The notes: generated by a model not told the origin, from the letters alone. A DNA stretch of 64,000 nucleotides from Rhizobium sp. N324 (GCF_001664485.1 NZ_CP013630.1:2297001-2361000), one strand, 5' to 3'. Counted from the first letter of the stretch, positions 25,916 through 35,025 are shown. Program-made: numbers and translations.

Positions 25916-27010
25916 TCAGCGTGCGGCGAATTTGGCCTGATGACGCTTGGCCGAAGCAAGAATCGACTCCTGCGTCAGCCCGTCATTGCGCACCATCACC
26001 GCGTCGAAGGCGAGATCGACGGTCACCGTCTTCACGTCCTCGTTCTGGTAACCGAGCGCAAGCGAGCCCAGGGGCCGTTCGTAGGGCATGGGACCGATCT
26101 CCGGCAGCACGACCATCTGATCGAAGGCTTGCGGGGCATTGTTGGCGGACGCTGCCGCCGGCGCCACCAGGATATGGGCGCCCGGAGCAGGAGCGGCTGC
26201 AGCATTGTAGCGCGCGCTCGGCGTCGAGCCGGCATAGGAGGTCGCCGACATCGGTACCGGCACGTTGGCCGGCGTTTCGTAATCCTCCGAACTCTGCAAC
26301 TGGTCGCGGGTGATCTTCCGGCTGTTGGAGGCGACCATCACGCCGGTTGCGATCTGGCCTTCCGGATTGACGCCGGGAATGCGGCTGCCCTTCGGCACAT
26401 AGGAGGCCATCAGATAGGGCATGTCGTGGCCGTCCATGCGGGCGCGGCCGACATATTGCACACGCACCTTGCCGGTGCCGCTGTGCTGCAGATCCAGCAT
26501 ATCGGCGGTCTTGTTCGAAAGGTCGATGATGCGGCCTTCGTGATAGGGGCCGCGATCGTTGACGCGCACGATGACGGAAGAACCGCTTTCGAGATTGGTG
26601 ACACGCGCATAGCTCGGCAGCGGGAAGGTCGGATGGGCGGCGGAAAGATGCATTTGATCGTAGACTTCGCCGTTCGCCGTCAGCCGCCCGTGAAAGGCCG
26701 AGCCGTACCAGGAGGCGACGCCGACCTTGTTATAGGCAAAGTCTTCCTTCGGATAATACCATTTGCCCTTCACCTCGTAAGGATTGCCGACGATGTAACG
26801 GCCGCCGCCCTTGGGAATATTGTTGCCGGTGGCGACCCGCGGGCTCGCCTTCACGCCATATTCGGATTCGGAGAAATATTCTTTGCCGTGGGCTTTCTTC
26901 TTCGGCACCGCCTGCGTCGTGCCGCACGCCGCAACCGTAGCACACATCGCCGATACCGCCAGCCACCGTGCTGTCGTCGCGAAAGACACCGCCCCGTATC
27001 CCAATTTCAT
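25916..27010 (-). CDS. RlpA-like septal ring lytic transglycosylase lipoprotein
   Basis: This 364-residue outer-membrane lipoprotein is expected to cut denuded glycan strands at division sites. The N-terminus carries a lipoprotein signal with lipobox VAAC at about residues 26-29. The double-psi beta-barrel is shown by GVASWYGSAFHGRLTANGEVYD, with the presumed catalytic acid, then AHPTFPLPSYARVTN and VNDRGPYHEGRIIDLS. The C-terminal 150 residues are Ala/Pro-rich, with no clear SPOR domain. ATG 27010 is preferred to the in-frame ATG six codons upstream. It lies 74 bp upstream of the carboxypeptidase gene on the same strand, forming a cell-wall pair. Confidence 0.9.
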   Translation of the reverse strand: MKLGYGAVSFATTARWLAVSAMCATVAACGTTQAVPKKKAHGKEYFSESEYGVKASPRVATGNNIPKGGGRYIVGNPYEVKGKWYYPKEDFAYNKVGVASWYGSAFHGRLTANGEVYDQMHLSAAHPTFPLPSYARVTNLESGSSVIVRVNDRGPYHEGRIIDLSNKTADMLDLQHSGTGKVRVQYVGRARMDGHDMPYLMASYVPKGSRIPGVNPEGQIATGVMVASNSRKITRDQLQSSEDYETPANVPVPMSATSYAGSTPSARYNAAAAPAPGAHILVAPAAASANNAPQAFDQMVVLPEIGPMPYERPLGSLALGYQNEDVKTVTVDLAFDAVMVRNDGLTQESILASAKRHQAKFAAR

Positions 27011-27462
27011 ATGTCCCACGCCGCTCAAAGATCGTTATGGTTAAGGAACTTTGCCCCATACCGGGCCAATACGCCTTATCCCCGCCCGCCTAACGAGACT
27101 TTAATCTTGCGAAGTTCGTGGCAAATTTACGAACGATTTCGCAGCGATAGCGACAATTCTAATGATTATGGTTTATAAATCGCTAACACGGTGCCTGTCG
27201 CCCTGCCCTGCCGCCGCCGCGAATGGACCTGAAATTCCCGTGCCGATGCGGGGCAAATGGTAAACATTCGCCGTCTCTGAAGTCCCCGAAAAGCGCCAGA
27301 TTGAGACACCGCCGGCGGGTCCGTCATAAGCGGCAATACAGCGGCTCGAGCCCCACCTGCCCATCCCTGCGCAACGCAGATCGCTGATTTGACACTGGGT
27401 GGGCGCATGGGAACGATATGCCCGCTGCGAGCTTTGAAGATAGAGGCCTTCAGAGGATTACC
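27011..27462. other. Intergenic region, no gene seen
   Basis: About 450 bases separate the divergent rlpA-like and small plus-strand genes. The part near 27060-27180 is AT-richer and probably holds the rlpA promoter. Open frames here look like chance (Arg/Pro-rich, no ribosome site). No tRNA or hairpin terminator was recognised. Confidence 0.4.
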
Positions 27463-27621
27463 ATGAACGCTGAAACCATGAGGCAGCTCGAAACAGTCAG
27501 CCAGCAATTGCATGCGCGATCTCGCGCCCTTTCTCAGCCCGACAGGGACAACGACATCGCAACCTTGATGTCGGCGCTCGCCGTGACGATGGAGACGTCC
27601 GATCTCTCTGCGAGGATATGA
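27463..27621 (+). CDS. Small hypothetical protein
   Basis: This possible 52-residue soluble protein (MNAETMRQLETVSQQLHARS start) is predicted helical and acidic to neutral. An AGAGGA ribosome site lies 6 bases before the ATG, and codon use looks coding. No family is recognised and the gene is isolated, so it may be a genuine short protein or chance. Confidence 0.45.
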   Translation: MNAETMRQLETVSQQLHARSRALSQPDRDNDIATLMSALAVTMETSDLSARI

Positions 27622-27695
27622 ACCAGCTCAACGGTCCGAAGGGCCTCGGATCCGACGGAGGCTAGAACAGGATAATTTAAGCCACGTCCGCGCCC

Positions 27696-28022
27696 TTACG
27701 CTGCCGGTGGGCGATACCGAACCGACTTTGCCTTTCCCAAGGCTTCGATCGTATCCTCGACGCTGAGCAGAACGGTGGTTTCCATGGAACTGACTGCCCC
27801 ACCGGCGCCGATAGCAAGCGCGACAGCTGCCATCGAGACGTTGTCGGGCGCCTCCCACAAATTCCAACCATCATGCTCGCCGAAGGAATACCAGAACCCA
27901 TGGAGCTTGCCGCCCACCGATTCAATGTAGCGACGGGCCGCCTCCCGGCGATCCTCGGGGTTTTCGATCATGCGCGCCCATGTTTCGGGCGTGTAGCTGA
28001 AGCGCGTGAGATACATGGCCAT
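27696..28022 (-). CDS. GYD-domain protein
   Basis: This 108-residue small ferredoxin-fold protein is of the GYD family (unknown function, common in rhizobia). The start MYLTRFSYTPETWARMIENPEDR and the segment GKLHGFWYSFGEHDGWNLWE are typical, and MAAVALAIGAGGAVSSMETTVLL follows. GGAGGAAAAACC precedes ATG 28022, fixing the start. It stands alone between the small gene at 27463 and the tRNA. Confidence 0.85.
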   Translation of the reverse strand: MAMYLTRFSYTPETWARMIENPEDRREAARRYIESVGGKLHGFWYSFGEHDGWNLWEAPDNVSMAAVALAIGAGGAVSSMETTVLLSVEDTIEALGKAKSVRYRPPAA

Positions 28023-28281
28023 GGTTTTTCCTCCGCCAGAACAGCACAGTAAACGCTCAAGCCGGCGACAACGCCAGTCATTTCCAATGTGCGGCACGGG
28101 CAAAGACGTATGCGCCGGAACTCCAATCGGCGCAGATGCCGACAAATGCCGCGGGGCAAGTTGACGCTGCTAGCAAAGCTGCTAAAAAGCCAGCCATCGA
28201 CTGATTGGGTCGCAAACCGGAAACAATAGCCGGTTCGCAGAAATCAACGGAATGTGGATTTCTGAAACCTTTCAATCAGAT

Positions 28282-28371
28282 GGAAGAGTGTCCGAGTGGT
28301 TTAAGGAACCGGTCTTGAAAACCGGCGTGCGGGAAACCGTACCGTGGGTTCGAATCCCACCTCTTCCGCCA
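28282..28371 (+). tRNA. tRNA-Ser (anticodon UGA)
   Basis: The acceptor stem GGAAGAG/CTCTTCC closes with discriminator G and an encoded CCA. The anticodon stem CCGGT/ACCGG encloses the loop CTTGAAA, giving anticodon TGA. A long variable arm (GTGCGGGAAACCGTAC region) and the T arm GTGGGTTCGAATCCCAC follow. At 90 bases with the long variable arm it is a class II tRNA, as expected for serine. Confidence 0.97.
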
Positions 28372-28556
28372 TACTTCCGGCGGCAGGATTTTGCTCCCTC
28401 GCACGGTCTAGGAATGACGGTCGATCCGGGCGAGATCATCCTCTTCAAGGGGCATCGCTCACCAATTTCACTCTTCCTTTGAGCGGTTGCCGACGCCGCT
28501 GACGAGGCCCAGCCATATAACTGCCTTGATCGGGGCACTGAAAATGCGACACCCGA

Positions 28557-28811
28557 TCACGAGAGCATCGAGTATATCAGCACACCAACAGAACCCCAGA
28601 AAACAACCGGTGTAACTATCATCCCCAAAACGAAAATCTTCGTCACAGCAAACGCTCCGAACTTTATCAATCCCGCAAAACCTATTGCAAGGCGGCAAGG
28701 TTGGTATGGGGCACGAAGTCCGGGACGGATCGGACCTTGGTCTGAGTTTCCGAGTGCTGCAGTGTCCGCCGCGCGTCTGAAAAAGACGCGCGGAGAGACC
28801 ACCGCCATCAC
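28557..28811 (-). CDS. Doubtful small membrane protein
   Basis: This frame encodes 84 residues whose last 40 are strongly hydrophobic (LIKFGAFAVTKIFVLGMIVT, then a second span ending VLIYSMLS), compatible with two membrane helices. The N-terminal half is Arg/Pro-rich and unlike a protein, and no good ribosome site is seen. It may be a small membrane protein with a later start or a remnant in the degraded region after the tRNA. Confidence 0.25.
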   Translation of the reverse strand: MMAVVSPRVFFRRAADTAALGNSDQGPIRPGLRAPYQPCRLAIGFAGLIKFGAFAVTKIFVLGMIVTPVVFWGSVGVLIYSMLS

Positions 28812-28867
28812 TACAATGGCGGGGATTCAGCTCCCGCCATCGACAGGGCTTGCAGCCACGTCTTCGC

Positions 28868-29230
28868 CTATAATGCGCGGTGCCAACCGAAAGCGTTCAG
28901 CCGCTCGATGAAGCGCCCCTTTTGAGCGTGGCGTTCAAAGATCGACTGCAGGCGGCCGCTGAAATCGGCGGTATCGCCGTTTTCCCCGGCGATCGTCTTC
29001 AAGTCCATGAGGAGGCTGGCGGCCCCGTCATAGCCGGGAGCCTTGCGGCGTTCGATCTCGGTCTCGATCTCGCGCCAGACGCCCTCGCCCCGCCGTCTGA
29101 TCGCGTTCAGCCGCTCGCGGCGAGCGCGGGCCTCTTCCGCCTCTTTTCGCTTTCGTTCCGCCGCCAGCCGCTCCTCTTCCTCGCGCTTGGAGCATCGCGG
29201 ATCGCGCCGGCAGTAGCTTGCAGCTCGGCA
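28868..29230 (-). pseudogene. C-terminal remnant of a larger helical protein
   Basis: Read on the minus strand to the TAG at 28868-28870, one frame without a start codon gives a convincing protein tail. It is a Lys/Glu/Arg-rich helix (KREEEERLAAERKRKEAEEA), then ERRKAPGYDGAASLLMDLKT and a C-terminus ERHAQKGRFIERLNAFGWHR. The pattern resembles the repeat-like tail of DUF6880/SWIM-type zinc-finger proteins. Upstream codons become Arg/Cys-rich with no ATG and no family resemblance, so the 5' part appears lost. The open frames on the opposite strand here are its shadow. Confidence 0.55.
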
Positions 29231-29600
29231 CCGTTGGCGCCGAGCTGGCTGAGGAGGCCGCGCTAGCAGTGAGGCTGCGGGCGCGTTCCCGCAACTCGTT
29301 TGCCAAATATGGCTCCCCCTCGATCAGGCGGGCGAGACATCGTCAGTTTCGAGGATTCGAAGGGCCCCCGGCAAGCGTCATCCCGGAATGGAGATGCTGG
29401 CGAAGGTGGCATGAGTTTCTCGCAGGCCGCGATAGTCGCCGATTTCTCAAGAGCGTCGATCGCGGTCGAATTCTCGTTCGGGGATAGACTGATCCATTGC
29501 TTCTTGCGCGCCATATCCTCGGCCCATATTCTAGGTACCGAATGGTATCCCGCGAACCAGGCGGGATGGAAAAGCAAACTACAAAAAGCGAGCAGCGACG

Positions 29601-29989
29601 ATGAAATTGGGGTGGCAGCCAAGGAAATGGCTCGAAAAAAAGACCAAGCGGGGCATCCGCGGCTACCCCATCGGGACGATCGCTTACTATGGTCCCGACA
29701 ACCGCCGCGCCACCAAGGTGGCCGTCAGCATCATCCCGGCGCCGCATGCGGAGCCGGTCGATCTGCGCCGATGGTTTGCCCAAACCGGCGATCTGAGAAG
29801 AGACGACGCCGTTATCGCCGAGATCGCGGCATCCTGCGCGACAACGACGTGAAATCGGTGGCGGCGATGGATGGAATCTTCGGTTGCCCTCACGAAGAGG
29901 GAATCGATTATCCGCTCGGCGAGGCTTGTCCGGCTTGCTCCTATTGGAACGGGCGAAACCGCTTCACAGGTAAGCTTGAGGCAGATTGA
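29601..29989 (+). pseudogene. Small conserved rhizobial protein, frameshifted
   Basis: The N-terminal 79 residues (MKLGWQPRKWLEKKTKRGIR, GYPIGTIAYYGPDNRRATKV) run in one frame to a premature TGA at 29850. The matching C-terminus (RDNDVKSVAAMDGIFGCPHE, then ACPACSYWNGRNRFTG) continues in another frame to 29989. Inserting one base near 29831-29833 joins them into about 129 residues. The tail has a CPH...CPAC pattern that could bind zinc. The function is unknown; I recall similar intact rhizobial proteins. This is either a recent one-base deletion or a sequence error. Confidence 0.65.
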
Positions 29990-30031
29990 ATTCCCGACGG
30001 CTTGTGCTCGATAGATCCGGTCCAAGCGCGG

Positions 30032-31504
30032 TCATGCTCCTTCGGAACTGGTTCGGCGACGGTAGGTCCCGGCCGCAATGGTGAGCGCGACGGCGATCAA
30101 TGCCGCTGCGACGCCGAAGGTGATCTGCATGCCTGCATGCACGGCCTCGGGACGTGCCGTAGCGATCTCGGGCGTTGCCGATCCATATGCGAACACGGCC
30201 CCCATGACGGATGCGCCGGTAATCAGCCCGAGATTGCGCGACAGGTTGAGCACGCCGGAGATGACACCGCGCTGGTGCGGCTGCACATCCGCCATGACGG
30301 CTGTGTTGTTGGCCGCCTGGAACAGCTGATAGCCGGGTGTCAGCATCGCGATGCCGGCGATGTAGCCGGCAATTCCGGGCAGCACGGCGAGAGCGATGGA
30401 GCCGGCGGCCATGGCGACGAGCCCTGCGGTAACCACGAATGGCGCGTCCAGACGGTCGACCAGGCGACCGGCCGGGACGCCGCTGAGGATGGAGATCACG
30501 GGACCGATCGACATGACGGCTCCAACCAGCGCTTCGCCGAGTCCGAGCGCACGCGAGAGATAGAAGGGCGCGACCACCAGCGTCGCCATCATCACCGTCG
30601 AAACGAGCGCGTTCATCGCTAGGCTTGCGGTGAGCGCGCGATTGCGGAACACCGGAAGTCGGATCAGCGGCGATGCCGTTCTCGCCTCGGCGAAGACGAA
30701 GAGACCGGCGCTGAATGCGGCTGTGAGCAGCAGGGCGAGGTTCAACAGGCCAAGGCGGCCATGCCCGATCGTCATCGCCAGCGCATAGGCCGAAAGCGTC
30801 AGGGCAAGCAGCAGCGTGCCCATGGTATCGAATCCGGCCCGATCCTTCTTCTGTCCGCCGTCGTCCGGCAGATAACGATAGGCGAGAACGAAGGTCGCAG
30901 CACCGAGCGGCACGTTGACGAGGAAGATTGCCGGCCAACCGAAACAGGCGATCAGCAGACCGCCCAGCGACGGCCCAAGAGCCGTGCCGATCGCCGACAT
31001 GGTTCCGAGCAGCCCCATGGCGCCGCCGATCGTCGCCTTCGGCACCGTTTCACCGACAAAGGCCATGGTCAGCGCCATCATGATCGCCGCACCCAGACCC
31101 TGCAGCGCGCGCGCCGCAATCATCAGCCACAGCGTCGGCGCAAGGCCGCAGAGGACCGAGGCCAGCGTGAAGAGCAGGATACCGATAAGCAGCAGCCGTC
31201 TCCGGCCGGTGACATCGCCGAGCCGCCCGACGCTGACGATCAGCGTCGTGATGGCAAGGAGATATGCGAGCACGACCCACTGCACGTCCTGGAAGGCGGC
31301 GTCGAAGCCCTGTGCCAGGCTTGGCAGACCGACATTGGCGATGCTGGTGCCGAGCGATGGCAGCAGCATGGAGAGGGAAAGGCTGGCGAGGGCCCAGCGG
31401 ACGGAAAATATGCGTTCGGCGACGGCCTCGCCGGGCTCAGCAATGATCGGTTTCACCGTAGACTCCGTTTTCTTGCTCCCGGAAACGGAGCCGCCGGAAA
31501 ACAT
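30032..31504 (-). CDS. DHA2-family multidrug efflux MFS transporter
   Basis: This 490-residue proton-driven exporter has about 14 membrane spans. It has the family motif A loop (GRLGDVTGRRRLLLIGI), the WVVLAYLLAITTLIV segment of helix 2, and motif C of antiporters (GLLGTMSAIGTALGPSLGGL). These place it in the EmrB/QacA group. It lies 83 bp from a divergent LysR regulator, the usual layout for an inducible efflux gene. The C-terminus ends with YRRRTSSEGA. Substrates cannot be read from the sequence. Confidence 0.92.
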   Translation of the reverse strand: MFSGGSVSGSKKTESTVKPIIAEPGEAVAERIFSVRWALASLSLSMLLPSLGTSIANVGLPSLAQGFDAAFQDVQWVVLAYLLAITTLIVSVGRLGDVTGRRRLLLIGILLFTLASVLCGLAPTLWLMIAARALQGLGAAIMMALTMAFVGETVPKATIGGAMGLLGTMSAIGTALGPSLGGLLIACFGWPAIFLVNVPLGAATFVLAYRYLPDDGGQKKDRAGFDTMGTLLLALTLSAYALAMTIGHGRLGLLNLALLLTAAFSAGLFVFAEARTASPLIRLPVFRNRALTASLAMNALVSTVMMATLVVAPFYLSRALGLGEALVGAVMSIGPVISILSGVPAGRLVDRLDAPFVVTAGLVAMAAGSIALAVLPGIAGYIAGIAMLTPGYQLFQAANNTAVMADVQPHQRGVISGVLNLSRNLGLITGASVMGAVFAYGSATPEIATARPEAVHAGMQITFGVAAALIAVALTIAAGTYRRRTSSEGA

Positions 31505-31587
31505 AATCCTCCGGCCGACATGGCGAAACGCGCAGCATTTGCATTCTATTCATGCGTTGGACGCCACATGATGTCGTGTTATATCGG

Positions 31588-32484
31588 ATGATGTCGACAC
31601 CCGATCTCAACCTGCTTGTCACCCTGGAAGTGCTGCTTGCCGAAGGCAGCGTTGCCCGCGCCGCCCACAGGCTGCGACTCAGCCCATCGGCGATGAGCCG
31701 GGCGTTGGCGCGACTGCGAGAGACGACGGGCGATCCGCTGCTGGTGCGCGCCGGCCGCGGCCTCGTCCCCACGCCCCGGGCACTGGAACTGCGCGAGCGG
31801 GTCGGCCGGATCGTCGAGGATGCGCAGGCGGTGCTGCGCCCTGCCGAGGCGCTTGATCTCAAACGCCTGGTCCGAACGTTCACGCTGCGCGCCAGCGAGG
31901 GCTTCGCCGAGAGCTTCGGACCCGACCTTATCGCCAGCCTCGGTGATGAAGCGCCCGGCGTGCGGCTGCGCTTCGTGCAGAAACCGGATAAGGACAGCGC
32001 CCCGTTGCGCGACGGCAGCGTCGACCTGGAAACCGGCATCGTCGGCGAAACGATGGGGCCGGAGTTGAGGGCGCAGGCCTTGTTCCGCGACCGGTTCATC
32101 GGCGTCGTGCGCGCAGGGCATCCGCTCTGCCAGGGCGAGCTCACGGCCACCCGATATGCGGCCGGCCGGCACATCGCCGTCTCGCGGCGCGGGCTCGACA
32201 AGGGACCGATCGATGAAGCTCTCGATGCGCTCGGGCTGGAACGGCAGATCGTCACCATTGTCGGCGGTTTTTCCACGGCGCTGGCGCTCGCCCGCGCCTC
32301 GGATCTGATCGCCTGTGTTCCGGAACGGCACACAGGCGCATTGCGCCGGGAAATGCACAGTTTTCCCCTGCCCGTTCCGATCCCAGAGATCACGCTTTCC
32401 TTGCTCTGGCATCCGAGGATGGATGCCGATCCGGGCCATCGCTGGCTGCGCGGCTGCGTTCGGGATGCCTGCGCGGCGACGTGA
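31588..32484 (+). CDS. LysR-family transcriptional regulator
   Basis: This regulator of about 298 residues probably controls the divergent efflux gene. The N-terminal HTH is typical (PDLNLLVTLEVLLAEGSVAR, AAHRLRLSPSAMSRALARLR) and the rest forms the periplasmic-binding-like effector domain (FTLRASEGFAESFGPDLIAS). Start choice is uncertain: ATG 31588 and 31591 are adjacent and an upstream ATG at 31552 is in frame, but the HTH begins right after the later pair. It shows no nearby metabolic gene other than the exporter. Confidence 0.9.
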   Translation: MMSTPDLNLLVTLEVLLAEGSVARAAHRLRLSPSAMSRALARLRETTGDPLLVRAGRGLVPTPRALELRERVGRIVEDAQAVLRPAEALDLKRLVRTFTLRASEGFAESFGPDLIASLGDEAPGVRLRFVQKPDKDSAPLRDGSVDLETGIVGETMGPELRAQALFRDRFIGVVRAGHPLCQGELTATRYAAGRHIAVSRRGLDKGPIDEALDALGLERQIVTIVGGFSTALALARASDLIACVPERHTGALRREMHSFPLPVPIPEITLSLLWHPRMDADPGHRWLRGCVRDACAAT

Positions 32485-32601
32485 TCGATTGGCGACGGAG
32501 CACCGCGGGCAGACGATCGATCCGTTCGTGATGGTTGACTATCCCGTGTCGACGTGATTTCCCGCCGAAGATCATCAGGCGAACTATCAGGCGGGAACAT
32601 C

Positions 32602-32826
32602 ATGGCCGACGACATCATCGTAAAGGACAGCAACGGAAGCCAGCTTCACGACGGCGATTCCGTGACGCTGATCAAGGACCTCAAGGTCAAGGGAACCTCC
32701 GAGACGCTGAAGCGTGGAACATTGGTCAAGGGCATTCGCCTGACCGACAATCCCGGCGAAATCGAGTGCAACACCAAGCAGGTCAAAGGCCTGGTGCTGA
32801 AGACGGAATTCCTCAAGAAGGCATAG
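32602..32826 (+). CDS. PhnA/YjdM C-terminal domain protein, short form
   Basis: This 74-residue protein matches the C-terminal SH3-like half of PhnA/YjdM: VKDSNGSQLHDGDSVTLIKD, then LKVKGTSETLKRGTLVKGIR and ends KTEFLKK. The N-terminal zinc-ribbon present in the 111-residue E. coli protein is absent. No phosphonate genes are nearby, so a role in phosphonate use should not be assumed. The last 14 bases overlap the convergent transglutaminase gene. The start is ATG 32602 behind a weak GCGGGA site. Confidence 0.85.
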   Translation: MADDIIVKDSNGSQLHDGDSVTLIKDLKVKGTSETLKRGTLVKGIRLTDNPGEIECNTKQVKGLVLKTEFLKKA

Positions 32827-33655
32827 GACCGGCCTCCCTCGTCCCCACCTGCGGCACTTCCTCGGTGATCACCTCGAAGCGGGTAAGCGTAGCCGGTCCG
32901 AAGGCCGTCGACATTGCGACGTCGGTGGCGTCGCGGCCGGTTCCCATCAGGATTCGGCCGATGCGCGGCGCGTTGTGACGGGCATCGACCGTATGCCAGT
33001 GACCGCCGAGAAAGACCTCGAACCAGGCGCTGAAATCCATCGGGTTGGGATCGATCGGAACACCGATATCGCCGAGATAGCCGGTGCAATAGCGGGCCGG
33101 GATATTCATGCATCGGCACAGCGCGATGGCGAGATGGGCAAAGTCGCGGCAGACGCCTGCCTTGTCGACGAAGCCGCCATGCGCGGTCCGGAGAAGGTCC
33201 GCCTTCAGGTAGTCGAAGGTGATGTGGTCGTGGACGAAATCGGAGATCGCCTGGACACGCGCCCAGCCGAGCGGCGTCGACGAGAAGGTTGCCCAGGCGA
33301 AATCGGCAAGCCTGTCGGTATCGCAATAGCGGCTGCCGAGCAGGAAGACGAGCACCTCGTCCGGCAGGTCGTTGATCGCGTGCTGCACGGCGTCGTCGGG
33401 AACGACGTCGGGTTGGCCGCTGTCGTAGATCTCGAACTCGGTGGAGATCGTCGTCACTCCAGCCGGGGCGACGATCCGGCTGCAGGCATTGCCGAAACCG
33501 TCGGTATATTCCCAGGTTTCGATCGGCCGATCGAATGTCAGGACCTGCTCGCTGAGAAGATCGGCGCGGCGCGAAGGATGAATGTTAAGAGCAAGCAGCA
33601 TCGGCGTCGGCTGTATGCATTCATAGCCCAGATGAAACCCGGCGCGTATTTTCAT
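32813..33655 (-). CDS. Transglutaminase-like cysteine peptidase family protein
   Basis: This 280-residue protein has a papain-like transglutaminase core. The catalytic Cys is in KAGVCRDFAHLAIALCR and the His and Asp in WFEVFLGGHWHTVDARHN. The N-terminal 130 residues are the beta-rich domain typical of this bacterial group. No signal peptide is seen, so it is probably cytoplasmic. It follows the second transglutaminase gene (33755-34633) on the same strand with a 99-bp gap and overlaps the 3' end of the PhnA-like gene. ATG 33655 is chosen because the sequence before it is not conserved-looking. Substrate unknown. Confidence 0.88.
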   Translation of the reverse strand: MKIRAGFHLGYECIQPTPMLLALNIHPSRRADLLSEQVLTFDRPIETWEYTDGFGNACSRIVAPAGVTTISTEFEIYDSGQPDVVPDDAVQHAINDLPDEVLVFLLGSRYCDTDRLADFAWATFSSTPLGWARVQAISDFVHDHITFDYLKADLLRTAHGGFVDKAGVCRDFAHLAIALCRCMNIPARYCTGYLGDIGVPIDPNPMDFSAWFEVFLGGHWHTVDARHNAPRIGRILMGTGRDATDVAMSTAFGPATLTRFEVITEEVPQVGTREAGPMPS

Positions 33656-33754
33656 GGTGGCGTCCTCGCGTCCCGCACAAATGGCGTGACTATGCAACGT
33701 CGAGCGTCCTGCCCGGTTCCCGGCCGCAAATGTCGCCGCGCCCGAACATCGGGA

Positions 33755-34633
33755 TTAGACTTCCTTCGTGGTGACGTTGACCTGCACCGTCATGCTGTCG
33801 AAATCCGTCCCATCGCCATCATAGCTGCCGCTTAACGGCACCGCCTGGCGCGGATCGCGGGCGACGGCGACACGAATGAGATCGCGGTTGCCGACAATCC
33901 CGTTGGTCGGGTCGAATTCCGCCCAGCCGGCGCCGGGAAGGTAAACCTGGCACCATGCATGGGTGGAGCCGCCGCCGAGCACGGTGGAGCCGTCCCGGTC
34001 GGGGACATAGACATAACCCGTGACGAACCGCGCCGCCAAGCCGAGCACGCGTGCCGCCTCCATCATCAAGAGCGCGAAATCCCGGCAAGTGCCGGAGCGA
34101 AGCTGCAAAGTCTGGAGCGGTGTCTGCGTTCCGTGCTCCATCCGGCGGGCATAGACGAAACTTTCCCGAATGGCGTAGCACAGCGTCATCAGCATATGCC
34201 CGGTCTCCGTCGGACGCCCCTGGCGCACGAACCGGCGCGCCCAGCGTCCCACCTCGTCGCCCGGGTCGGGATAATGGCGCTGCATCGCCGGCGTCAGATC
34301 GGCAATCTCGTCCTTGTCGTAGGAGAAGGGATAGGTCAGGGCCTGATCGTCCACCTTGAGATCGAGGGCAACCTGGGGCGTATGATCGAGCGTGATCCAG
34401 GTTTCGAAGCGAAGCTCGGACGCCGGCCTCGAAATATCGATGAGCGCCACGCAATTGCCGAAAACATCGTGGATCCAGCGCACATGACTTTCCTCAGGAT
34501 ATATCGTCAACGACGCTTCGATCAGCCGCTGGTCGAAACTGTCGCGCGGCCGGAACATCAAACGATGCTCGCCGAAATCGACTTCCCTGACGTAACGATA
34601 GGACGTGATGTGGCGGACGGAAAATATCGTCAT
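33755..34633 (-). CDS. Transglutaminase-like protein with N-terminal beta domain
   Basis: This 292-residue protein belongs to the bacterial transglutaminase/protease-like group, often found beside circularly permuted ATP-grasp genes, which are not seen here. MTIFSVRHITSYRYVREVDF begins the N-terminal domain. The triad is in RSGTCRDFALLMMEAARVLG (Cys), STHAWCQVYLPGAGW (His) and FDPTNGIVGNRDLI (Asp). It probably acts on peptides in the cytoplasm. Sharing a strand and a short gap with the gene at 32813 suggests an operon of two diverged paralogues. Confidence 0.9.
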   Translation of the reverse strand: MTIFSVRHITSYRYVREVDFGEHRLMFRPRDSFDQRLIEASLTIYPEESHVRWIHDVFGNCVALIDISRPASELRFETWITLDHTPQVALDLKVDDQALTYPFSYDKDEIADLTPAMQRHYPDPGDEVGRWARRFVRQGRPTETGHMLMTLCYAIRESFVYARRMEHGTQTPLQTLQLRSGTCRDFALLMMEAARVLGLAARFVTGYVYVPDRDGSTVLGGGSTHAWCQVYLPGAGWAEFDPTNGIVGNRDLIRVAVARDPRQAVPLSGSYDGDGTDFDSMTVQVNVTTKEV

Positions 34634-34771
34634 CGGCCGCCATTCCTCTGCGTGAGGCGCGCCCGTCCCGCTTCCCGCTTATCCCGATTTCTTGTCATAT
34701 AAGCACATTCGAAAGATTGTTATTCTGCATCAACCGATCGACGGCAGAGCCGTCCAACCTAAGAGGATAAA

Positions 34772-34888
34772 ATGCATATCATCTGGGACGTTCTGACGCT
34801 TATGCTGACAATCGGCTCGCTCTATGGCGGTCGCGAATATCGGATTATTCGCGCCCGTGCCCGCGCCCAGAACTGGGGCAACTTCTGA
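34772..34888 (+). CDS. Short hydrophobic protein, 38 residues
   Basis: A frame from ATG 34772 gives 38 residues starting MHIIWDVLTLMLTIGSLYGG, with one possible membrane helix and a basic tail. AAGAGGA lies 5 bases upstream, a good ribosome site, which supports translation. The function is unknown. A rho-independent terminator at 35026 could end its transcript after a 138-base untranslated stretch. Confidence 0.5.
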   Translation: MHIIWDVLTLMLTIGSLYGGREYRIIRARARAQNWGNF

Positions 34889-35025
34889 TCCGATTCCGAA
34901 GCCTGATCGTATAGGCTGCTGCCGGAACGGTGGCGGATACGTCGAATGACGTAAAGCCACACGCTTTAGGAAATGCTTCATTAGCAGAGACGGCGTCTAT
35001 CCGTCCATTCCTCCTGTTATTGCGA

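Noticed and set aside
27166..27513. Minus-strand 115-residue open frame upstream of rlpA
   Set aside because: No ribosome site, odd composition and overlap with the small plus-strand gene; likely chance.
28880..29266. Plus-strand 128-residue open frame after tRNA-Ser
   Set aside because: It is the shadow of the minus-strand remnant, which has the more protein-like composition.
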